Source: Hypomesus transpacificus (lineage: Eukaryota > Chordata > Actinopteri > Osmeriformes > Osmeridae). From it: a DNA stretch of 64,000 nt. Below the pieces are notes generated by a model that saw only the letters and a program-made list of their open reading frames with translations, ran no database searches and was not told where the DNA came from. This document shows, one piece after another, positions 1 to 9,253 of this stretch. Every line of letters starts with the position of its first letter. Position 1 is the first letter of the stretch. Made by a program: the position numbers and the translations under genes. The DNA lies in NCBI RefSeq assembly GCF_021917145.1, contig NC_061072.1, positions 10,569,001-10,633,000 on the forward strand. Reading direction: 5' to 3'.

Positions 1-258
1 AGATACAGAAACAGAGAGAAGCAAGGAAAAATAAATTAAGGGATTATTGCCATATTAATTTACTGTATTAGATCACATTTTGTTAACAGTCTTCGATAGC
101 ACTGCATGATACTTTATTATTATATAGCCTATTTGTATTAAGCAACTGTACACACATCGCAGGCCGGTCTGCATTTCAAAGTCCCGGGCTGTTTTTTAGT
201 TCCAGTCCGACCCTGCTGCGATCAGACATGTTACCCATTCTTCTCTGTTTGTCCTCAG
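1..258. other. Upstream flank or intron of the lectin-like gene
   Basis: No exon could be recognised here. The stretch ends in a pyrimidine-rich tract and AG at 257-258, the acceptor of the first visible lectin exon. The signal-peptide exons of that gene probably lie left of the window. Confidence 0.5.
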
Positions 259-1228
259 CATGTCCCACTGATTGGAAGTTGTTCAATGGTCGCTGTTTCC
301 TTTTTAATCCATTACAATTGCATTGGGCTCACGCTCAGGTAATCAAAATGGATTCAGATTGCTTTTAAACTGTTCTGGTGGTATTGACTTGCATGCTCGG
401 TTATTTGACATCTACGTCTGACACGGCACATCTCCACTGTAGGAAAGCTGTATGAAGGAGGGGGCAAACCTTGCATCCATACACAGCGTTGAAGAGTATG
501 CGTTTGTTTAGAAGCTGACAACTGTAGGCTTAATACCATCATGGCTTGGAGGCCACGATTGCCAAGTGGTAATATTCCACTACACAAGGTTTTGATACTG
601 ATAGAATGAGAATGATTTATATTATACACTATTCTATTATACATATACTCTTTCTTTTCTGTTTTTTAGTTAACCCATTGGTTTTGGAAGGATAATACCC
701 GTTGGGATTTTACTGACTGGTGCTATGCACAACCTGATACTACCTTAACTGAGTGCTGCCTACAGATGAATGTTGGAGGTAAGTCACAACTCATTATCTT
801 GCTTAAGAGCATACTATTAAATGACTGAAGGCAATAGTGTTGTTTCTGTACATTTTGTAAGTTAATGGCATTTTTGTCAGTTAAAATCAGAGGTAAATAA
901 TACACATGGCTTTGTTTAGAGTAAATCGAATTGTCTTGAGGTTGATCTTGAGATCAATACTTTCACCATTTCATATTTTAATTGTTTTGGTGCCTCAGTT
1001 CATACGTAGATTTTGTCTTTTGTCTTTGTCTGTGAGTAGTGATGTGAGTGTGGCCTCGTTCAGGTTTTGGTTGGTGTAGAATTGCCTGACTTCAGTGTTT
1101 TTGATGTTTACAGTTGGAAAATGCTGGGATGACACACCTTGTCTACATCTTCATACATCAATCTGCGCCAAGCCAGCGACATGATTCCTGAGCTGACACA
1201 GAGGCATCCACCACCATCAATCATGTGA
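259..1228 (+). pseudogene. Type II antifreeze protein-like C-type lectin, 3' four exons, apparently inactivated
   Basis: Four exons of a C-type lectin domain are read at 259-338, 443-568, 670-778 and 1114-1184, each bounded by AG and GT with compatible phases (2-base start, 0, 0, 1). The product begins CPTDWKLFNGRCF, continues through NLASIHS, WLGGHDC, WFWKD, the QPD calcium loop and ECCLQMN, and ends in KCWDDTPC and SICAKPAT. All ten cysteines of the type II antifreeze fold are present. In herring and smelt this fold is a secreted calcium-dependent ice-binding protein. Two lesions are visible. An in-frame TAG lies at 509-511 in exon 443-568. In the last exon TGA at 1182-1184 follows CAKPAT at once, while a reading one base out of phase continues to TGA at 1226-1228 and ends PPSIM. 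The second lesion relies on my recollection of the herring C-terminus. It could instead be a diverged lectin, or the stop could be an assembly error or polymorphism. Confidence 0.75.
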
Positions 1229-1276
1229 TTGTGTGTATGTTTGCATACTCTTCTGTGTTTTTCATGTATCAAGTTT

Positions 1277-1282
1277 AATAAA
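1277..1282 (+). other. Polyadenylation signal AATAAA of the lectin-like gene
   Basis: AATAAA lies 93 bp after the first stop codon of the last lectin exon and about 50 bp after the alternative out-of-phase end, a normal spacing for this short gene. Confidence 0.55.
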
Positions 1283-1565
1283 TGGCTGAAACTAACTGGG
1301 CTGTGAGTCTGTCAGAAGTCTACTGTTCATACCTTCCTTCGAGTTCACACTCTGTATTACGGCAACATGTATGTAAAAAAATTAGATACACCATTATTGA
1401 TACATCATCCAAATGTGATGTGACTTTTTAGTTCCTACATGTTCTGTAATGCAGATTTAACTACAAAGTCAAATAACATTGCTTGTTAGGTCCGTGCATG
1501 AAGTATAATATTCTGTTGTTCACGTTGTATAATGAAAAATGCCAGTTCATGGGGTATTGTACAAG

Positions 1566-2720
1566 TAAGGGATAATGCCCGACAAGGTGTCCAATATCAT
1601 CTGATAATGGACGATGCGGAGGCGTGAACCGTCCGACGCGCCGCGGAGTCCATTATCAGATGATATTGGACACCTCGAAGGGCATTCTCCCGCTTATACC
1701 ATGGTCATTTGCCAACGATTCTTTTTTACAAACATTAATTTATGTTTGAAGGCGTTTTGCAATAGAAATCTAACGTTTTTCAACGTTAGCCAACTCTGAT
1801 ATTTATAGTCCGCTTAGCTCATAGAACCAACACCGGCTTTCCTTTGGCTGAGCTATTAGCCCAAAAGCTAACGTTATGCTAGCAGGATTCAAAGGCAATA
1901 ACATTGTGTACGGTTGACAAACAGTAAATATAATTTTACAGTATGTTTGACAATAAGATTTGCTAGCTAACCTGCCTTGTCACTGTCCCAAAATCAATAT
2001 CAATATTTTCACGAACAATATCGGCCATATGCCTACTACTAGTACTAGGCTACAGTATGGCCGCAGCCTGTGGAGCGAGTTGAATTGCAAATGGATGTGA
2101 GATGATCGCATCAACGTTGACATTTTCTCCAAACAGTGATTATAATTTGACAGTATGTTTAACAACAAGACTAGCCAGCTATCGAGCCATGTCATTGTCC
2201 CCAAATAAAATCAAGATTTTTCAGAAAGAAATAGCCGGCCATGTGTAGAGTTGCTGCTACTGTCGCGTTGGCCGCAGCCTGTCTGAGGTAGATTGACTAG
2301 CGAGGTGAATAGCGAATGGGATGTGAGATGAGCGGTTACGTGACACTGACACACTACATTCAGAAAAGAAACATTTTTCAAATAGGTTAAAATAAATATT
2401 GAAGTCACTCATTGTTGTAAAAACAAGTTAGCTTGTTAAAGTCTTTCACAATTGTAAATGGAGGTTTTGACTACGTCACTGTTGTTATGGTTACTTAATT
2501 AAGATATTTTGTACAGGCTCCTGTGTAGCCAGCGGAATAATTTAGAACGGTGAAAAGACAGTTTTGCTGCAATGACGCAGTAGGTGTCCGTTATGTAAGG
2601 GATAATGTAGCTATAGAACGCCGGTCATTATCGGGAAAATAAGCCCCGACAGGTCAAACAACACCCCGACGCGAAGCGAACCGAAAATGACCGGCGTTCT
2701 ATACATTGTCCTTTACATAA
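1566..2720. mobile_element. Putative non-autonomous DNA element with a hairpin at each end
   Basis: Two long imperfect hairpins bound about 1.15 kb. The first pairs 1566-1612 with 1648-1696 around a 35-bp GC-rich loop. The second pairs 2591-2629 with 2686-2720. Both outer arms open with the same string, GTAAGGGATAATG, which suggests the two hairpins are related ends of one element. Between them lies a degraded tandem duplication. No transposase is encoded. I read it as a MITE-like fish DNA transposon; the superfamily is not assigned. Confidence 0.5.
1929..2334. repeat. Imperfect tandem duplication inside the hairpin element
   Basis: Segment 1929-2107 and segment 2141-2334 share the same order of blocks: TATAATTT-ACAGTATGTTT, a CATGTCATTGTCCC-like block, a GGCCAT(A/G)TG block, TGGCCGCAGCCTGT, and GGATGTGAGATGA. 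Copies differ by many substitutions and small indels, so the duplication is old. Confidence 0.6.
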
Positions 2721-2962
2721 TGTACACCCCTGCAGCCAATCAGAATCGAGTATTCACCCAGACCATGGTAGGCTATAACAGAAAGTTAAAGGGAAATAGG
2801 TTGCAGAACTGAATACAGATGCTCAATATTAAAAAACAGAGCTTGAGACAGCAGAAGCAGAACTTGTCAGCAAAAAAAAAATATGGGCAAAACAACCAGG
2901 GTCAAACCGTCAAATGGTTAGACGCTTGTCAGCAAACGGAAACTTAAGCAATACTGTCTTGA
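2721..2962. other. Spacer without recognisable feature
   Basis: AT-rich, single-copy-looking DNA. It contains a short A-run near 2873. No exon, RNA gene or repeat could be supported. Confidence 0.4.
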
Positions 2963-3018
2963 AGGTAGAGGTGTATACCGTACATTGGTGTGATCTTGGC
3001 TTAGGCTTCCTGCAGTCT
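2963..3018 (+). repeat. Left member of an inverted 56-bp repeat pair
   Basis: This segment is the reverse complement of 5123-5178 with one mismatch (base 3000). The core reads GGTGTATACCGTACATTGG on this strand. The two copies lie about 2.1 kb apart and the match stops abruptly on both sides. Confidence 0.75.
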
Positions 3019-4335
3019 AAAAGGTTTAGCCTGTGTGTGTTCTAAAAGGTTATGCTATTTTTACAGAAGTTAAAACCTCAGAAATAATGGTTCGAGGCCA
3101 AAGAATATTATAGACATCTTAAAGAATAGTAATTTTCTATTACACACTAACCAACTATTGATATGAGGTTAGCTGCCAATACACGCTCTATCCGTGGTAC
3201 ACGGAAGTAGGATAGAGAAGGAATTGTAACGTCAATACTTCCACGAACGCCAGATGGCGCCAGTATTGCGGGGGAAAAGGGTCCAGTAAAGATATGAGTT
3301 TGGACAACTCAGTTGAGTGACACAATGTATATAATTAACAAGTTTTAACTGTACGCGCATAGAAACACTAGCTACCATAGAAACACTAGCTACCATAAAA
3401 ACACTAGCTACCATATACATACAGAAGAGTGAGACTGCTCTACACTAATTGGAATCTAGCGCACTGTGCTGCAGTGTTCTTCACCTACAGCAGTTAGTTC
3501 TCAAACTGTTAGATAGCTGCATGAATGTTTTGGACATTTTGAACATTATTTTGTCTGTTTTGTCATAGCTTTGTCTGATTGACTTGAATATATTATTTGT
3601 AAATGAATACACTCTTAATTTCACACTCTGCAGAAGAGGCCAATTCACAAACCTGGTACTTTCAATATCACACTTTGTTAAGTATTTATTTCCAAGTATT
3701 TCATCCCCCTTTCTTAGTTCTTTAATAAACATTTCACTTAAGTATCAATATTTCTTTGTTTTACTATCAACTCGTTATTAAACTTATTCTTCAATGTAAT
3801 ACTCTATATTTGTAATGTCCTTTTCTTACAACTGAATATTCTCAACAGAGATTACTCAATTACTCACATACAAAACACTCAACATCACACAACTAACTAT
3901 GAAAGTGAGGTAGACTGCTCAGTCCTTCAAATGAGTGAGGGGGTTACTCTCCCCCTTGGACCACTCAGTACTCTAACTATTAACAAAGTCTCTCAGGTGC
4001 CCTGGCACTCTTCTCTCTCTTGTCAGGTATCTTTTCTGACCAGGATTGCTGGGCTGCAAGTGTTCCTGTTCAGCAGAATTGATCACAGCTGGCAGGGGTA
4101 CCGCGTTAGCGGTGTCCGGTGGAGCATCAGTGCTCGTGACAATGCGTCAGCTAGGAGGGCCCCCACTACTCGTGCTCCCAATAGCAGGCTGAGGAAGTCA
4201 CGTTCAGGCAGCTGGAAGAGACTACTTGGCCATCCATCTTCTGGGTCACCACGGTAGTCAGATGGCCACGTCTGAATGACGTACAATCAAAACATTGTTT
4301 CAAGAATAGTTTACATATAACAGAATAACAAAAAG
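3019..4335. other. Gene-poor spacer between repeats
   Basis: Mostly AT-rich DNA. A small tandem repeat lies at 3362-3415. Overlapping short ORFs on both strands around 3931-4286 have no domain I recognise and no splice context. Nothing further is supported. Confidence 0.4.
3362..3415. repeat. 18-bp tandem repeat, three copies
   Basis: The unit GAAACACTAGCTACCATA occurs at 3362-3379 and 3380-3397. A third copy with one change (first base A) follows at 3398-3415. Confidence 0.9.
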
Positions 4336-4809
4336 TCAGAACAAATTTTCAAAATGTGACATCACTAAATAAGACTTTCTATAGCAGAGAGCAGAGGAAA
4401 CCAGAGTGGAGTAGTGGGTGGGAGAGAGATTGCGGAGATTGCGCCGGAACGAGACCTTCGGAGTGGGTACAGAGGGTTGCTCAATGAGCCGAACATCGAA
4501 GCGAAAGAAGAAATGGTCTGAGAGGTGCAGAGGGGTAACCGGTAGGTTGTCCGTGGTGCAGTTCCGAGCAAGGATGAGGTCAAGTTCTTTCCCTGCTTTG
4601 TGAGTTGGAGGAGTGGGGACTTGTTGTATGTCCTTCCCTACATTAACGTCACCTTTAGTTGTCCTCCTGAAGGTGGGGCTGAACTCTTGTGATACAGAAC
4701 ACCTAGTTTTGCACTTTTTACTCAGCAGCTCTCCATGAAGAGAAACATCTGCAGAACAGATCAAAGGCCTGCAGAAGGAGGGGAACAGTCCTGGGTCAAA
4801 TGCATTCAT
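4336..4809 (-). mobile_element. Fragment of a non-LTR retrotransposon (endonuclease end)
   Basis: A 157-codon open frame on the minus strand contains, from about residue 68, THKAGKELDLILAR, then NCTTDNLPVTPL and HLSDHFFFRF. This series of TH-AG--LDL, N-TV and SDH motifs is typical of the C-terminal part of the apurinic-like endonuclease in fish LINE ORF2 proteins, followed by a linker with KVSFRRNLR. No reverse transcriptase follows, so this is a truncated copy. The first 60 or so codons are of unclear origin. Confidence 0.6.
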
Positions 4810-5122
4810 CTAGGGTCTGCTTGATTTACCTCTGAGTTTACAGTTTTAAGGGACAGTTCCAACAGTTCAAATGAACTTTGTAAACCACATCAAGTGCACT
4901 CTAAGTATTTGAAATATGATTCAGGGGCAGACGTAGTTTGGGATCCCAGTCTGGACATCCTCTTGCTGTATGGGTAGGCATCAGGGTTTTTACATTGGAG
5001 GAGTTTTTACCGAGGAGGCCCAGATGTGATACTGTAACTAGCTGCACTCGTTGACATGGGTTTCAGAGATCTGTTTCTTGGTTGTGAAACAAAAACTGCT
5101 TCTGTTTGGGGCCACTTGTTTA

Positions 5123-5178
5123 AGACTGCAGGAAGCCTAATCCAAGATCACACCAATGTACGGTATACACCTCTACCT
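5123..5178 (-). repeat. Right member of the inverted 56-bp repeat pair
   Basis: Reverse complement of 2963-3018 with one difference. Flanking sequence on either side does not match, so this is a bounded copy and not part of a longer visible inversion. Confidence 0.75.
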
Positions 5179-5429
5179 CCAGACACCTCTCTCTAATTAT
5201 TCAGTTGTCCCAGTTACAGTCAGATGTTAGAGGTTAGGAAGGCTGATTCTCCCCAGGCCTCAGGAAACCATGTACTGTACCGCTACAGCACAGGGATCTT
5301 AAACCACTGTGTTAATGGAGCCAAACTCACAGTTGTATAAAACACGCTCCATTGCTACCAGATGCTGCGTGTCTTCACACACAGTAGGCGCATACACAGA
5401 CGTGCGTGCACACAGGCACACGTAAAACA

Positions 5430-5431
5430 CG

Positions 5432-5490
<59 letters not shown>
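5430..5490. repeat. (CA)n microsatellite
   Basis: About 60 bp of nearly perfect CA dinucleotides, preceded by CACG variants. Confidence 0.95.
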
Positions 5491-5492
<2 letters not shown>

Positions 5493-6451
5493 CTAAACCA
5501 GGTTTATAACAAAGAATGTGTGAAGGAAATGAAGAAAGGTGGTGGTTTTTCATTTACAGTGTAGTGGAGGAGAGGGAAGGAGGGGTGGAACAGTGGTGAG
5601 GGGGCAGGGGGATGGGAGGGTAAGGGATGGAGGGAGAGAGAGAACACACACAGATTCTATAAAACTGAACTGCAGTTATTCAGATGAGAGTCGAGTAGAA
5701 CTGTCAGATGAGGAGGGTATCTTTATGTCAGGTTAATTGTTTGGACAACATGTCAAACTATAACTGTAGTTCCCATACACACACAAACACACACGTCTGT
5801 CCAATCCCACCCAAATGCACAACCAAGGTAAACAGATGAGGTTAGGCCTCCTTGCTTCGAAATATATGAAACACGTGAAACATAACAAGGCCACAGTGAA
5901 AGGCCAAAGTTTTACAAGACCCTTTCCATTCTCTCTACTCTTTTCTCTCTTTCTTTGTCTGCCCTTCCCCTGCTCTTTCTCTGTTGACCTGTCAAGGCCG
6001 GTGTCCAAGTCATAGTCACAGTTCTTTCACCTGACCAGAACATAAACTTCTCAGAAGCACTGAAGAATGTAACAGTTCCTCCTTCCAGAACCTTCCGTTC
6101 CCTGGAGGATGATGACTTTAAGGAAACTTTGCAAACCTCGACCCTCCCAACCACCGCTCGCTCCCTCTCTTACTCCATCTCTCTCTCTCTTTCTTTCACA
6201 ATCTCTCTCACTCTCTCTTGAGCCTGCTTTTAGGATAAGCGGGACTTGCCAGAGTTGTAAATTCCTGTGGTTCATCTATCCATCTTCCCTCATAAAATAT
6301 ACACCATTAAAGATTCTTAGTTTTGCTGGAGTAGTTATTTTGGGTGGTAGAGATCATTGAATGAATCTAATCTCCATATTGTATAAATGATCCCCTCTCC
6401 TTGCAATGAGACTATCAATGGTATTGATTGATATAATCCAAGGCAGAACTA

Positions 6452-7838
6452 CGGTGGCCCTGAAGTGCAAATGACACCCCCTAATATGAGTACATCCCCC
6501 AAATGAAAATACCCCCCCCCCCCCAATACGAGTCAACTCCCCCCAAATCGGATGACTTGTTCACCTCCCCCCAAAAATGAAAATACTCCCCCCAATACGA
6601 GTCAACTCCCCCCAAATCAGATGACTTGTTCACCTCCCCCCAATACAAAAACGCGCCCCCCCCCCCCCCCCCAATACGAGTCAACTCCCCCCAAATCGGA
6701 TGACTTGTTCACCTCCCCCCAATACAAAAACGCGCTCCCCCAAATGGAAAACGACATTACATTAACTCAAAAACACATTACATTAACTCTGAACGGAAAG
6801 GGTAGGTACTACACTTTAGCGCTGATTGGATGCAGTAGGCTAACTGACAAGAAATAAGAAATTGATTGACAGAAGTACAAAATGCAATAGCCTGACAGAG
6901 TTACGTGCACCAGGACATTTATTTGGGTATCGAAGCATGTAGCATAGGCTATGTATGCAAAAGCATAAATTGCAATGTTAAACGTAAACATCGATAGCCA
7001 AACAACTAGTCCACGTAACTCTGTCATTATCATGAAATTAATCGTTTTGATTTGAAGGAAAGAGGAAACATTAATGTTTACAATTCAGAGTCATTACACT
7101 ACTCTTTATTTTAATCAGGGTCATTCCTATGAAATAATCTTAGATCTGCTGTTAACGTTTCACAATATAAGTAGCCTATGCGCACGCTAATAACGCAGTT
7201 GAAGGAATCAGGACTTTTCAGAAGAAAAAACTGATAGTCCACTACAGAAGAATGAAATGCCACAATGACAGAGTAACGTGGACCAGGATAGTTGTTTGGC
7301 TATCGATTTTTACATTTAACTCGAAATACTTTTGCCTAAGAAGCCTACTATTTGCTACATTCTTCGATAGCCAAACAAATGTTCTGGTGCACGTAACTCT
7401 GCCAGGCTATTGCATTTTGTACTTCTGTCGATCAATTTCTTATTTCTTGTTAGTTAGCCTACTGCATCCAATCAGCGCTAAAGTGTAGTACCTACCCTTT
7501 CCGTTCAGAGTTAATGTAATGTGTTTTTGAGTTAATGTAATGTCGTTTTCCATTTGGGGGAGCGCGTTTTTGTATTGGGGGGAGGTTAACAAGTCATCCG
7601 ATTTGGGGGGAGTTGACTCGTATTGGGGGGGGGGAGCGCGTTTTTGTATTGGGGGGAGGTGAACAAGTCATCCGATTTGGGGGGAGTTGGCTCGTATTGG
7701 GGGGGGAGTATTTTCATTTTTGGGGGGAGGTGAACAAGTCATCCGATTTGGGGGGAGTTGACTCGTATTGGGGGGGAGTATTTTCATTTGGGGGATGTAC
7801 TCATATTAGGGGGTGTCATTTGCACTTCAGGGCCACCG
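6452..7838. mobile_element. Fold-back (long terminal inverted repeat) element, 1387 bp
   Basis: The ends CGGTGGCCCTGAAGTGC and its reverse complement form the tips of two arms that match, with indels, over roughly 590 bp each (about 6452-7040 and 7250-7838), leaving a centre near 210 bp. TA flanks both ends (6450-6451 and 7839-7840), consistent with a TA target duplication. Each arm holds several copies of a C-run/G-run unit of 55-70 bp (on the left CCCCCCAATACGAGTCAACT, then AAATCGGATGACTTGTTC). A smaller inverted pair lies inside each arm (ACAGAGTTACGTG at 6896 and CACGTAACTCTGT near 7013). No transposase frame is seen, so it would depend on an enzyme from elsewhere. Confidence 0.8.
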
Positions 7839-8483
7839 TACAGAACACACAGTAGTTTAAATCAACCAGGTAAACAACCTAATCTAAGTCGTTCTGATCG
7901 TTCCATGTCATTGCACATGTTTACCAGTAGACGGTGCTAGTGAGCCATGGTGGCAGCGCAGAGCGCTACAGAAAACCTGGAGAGAGCCTGAAACCTCCCT
8001 CTACCTCTAAAGCACCGGTGATGTGTACCAGGCCGTGTGGCTTCCTGAGGCCCCCGGGCCATTATCAGAGCAGACAGACCATCAGATAGCAGCCGTGATT
8101 GTGGTTAACCATGGGTTATTGGAGGAGGCGAAGGAGAGAGCTCTGCTTATCGGGGAGGGAGCCTCCCGTCTCAGTATTCGCCTGTGGCTGGGCCATGGAG
8201 GAACACACCCTCCATCAGCACACTCTGTGGTGCAGCGGTCAGGACAGAGATGGGTAACAGCGCACCAAACTAAACTGCACAGTTTGTATATCGGTGGTGA
8301 GAAGTGGGTGTTAACCGTGTCGATAGGCCTGCCTGGGACCTGGAGATGTGTTTTGTAGGGGTTACAGAGCTAGGGCGTCCGAAGGCCTCTCTGTGTCTGC
8401 GTTCTTTCCACTGTGAGGAAGGGGGGAAGGAGAATGGGAGAAAAGGACTGTCTGATGGATGTCAATACAGTTTTTCCATCCAA

Positions 8484-8606
<123 letters not shown>

Positions 8607-9195
8607 AAAAAAGTTGTCAGCCTGGGCAGGGCTCCATCTCTCCAAGAACAACACCAATAACGTCTTCAGGAGGGAGCCGTTGGGGAGGGGAGGCCTGTGT
8701 CTGTGGATCTTTTTCACGCTCTCACTCCTATTTCCTCCCATCGCCTTCCCATGTTCAGTTTTTCCTGCTTTTCCCCGCACAGCGCCTGGCTTTAACTGCC
8801 CTCAGTTATTGCCCCCTCTCTCCGCTGTGTCTCTGAACTTCGTGTGAAGTTCCCCAAATTGCGGGCGGTAATAAAATATTATATTTCCATGACTGGGTTT
8901 TGTGACAGAGGGTCTGCCGTGAGGATAGCAGTGTTACTTCCTTCCATTGGCTAGAATATCTCTTTCTGCCATTACCTCATTGTAATAACAGCACCATTAT
9001 TCTCTCTAACGAAGACGCCATCCTCAGCTTTGATGACAGCCGCTCCAGATCCAGGAGGGTTATGTGTCTCTGTTGGAGGCTGATGCCCCAGGATACAGCT
9101 GGGCTGTCACCAAGCTCTTCTGGAGAAATGTGTTTCTTTCTTATGATGATGGATATTGGTGTGTATCCATGGCTGTGTAGATGTTTGCGTGCGAA

Positions 9196-9253
9196 TGTGT
9201 GGGTGTGTGTGTGTGCGTGGGTCTGTGTCTGTGTGTGTGTCTGTGTGTGTGTG
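9196..9253. repeat. Imperfect (GT)n tract
   Basis: GT-rich stretch with GTGG and GTCT interruptions. Confidence 0.85.

Larger units (their letters stand above)
4810..6451. other. Spacer with a CA microsatellite
   Basis: It contains the right member of the inverted 56-bp pair (5123-5178) and a CA array. Short ORFs on both strands around 5733-6360 are low-complexity readings of purine/pyrimidine-rich DNA. No gene is supported. Confidence 0.4.

Noticed and set aside
3931..4286. Overlapping ORFs of 108 and 67 codons on opposite strands
   Set aside because: Neither shows a recognisable motif, and there is no splice or polyadenylation context; possibly part of an unknown repeat.
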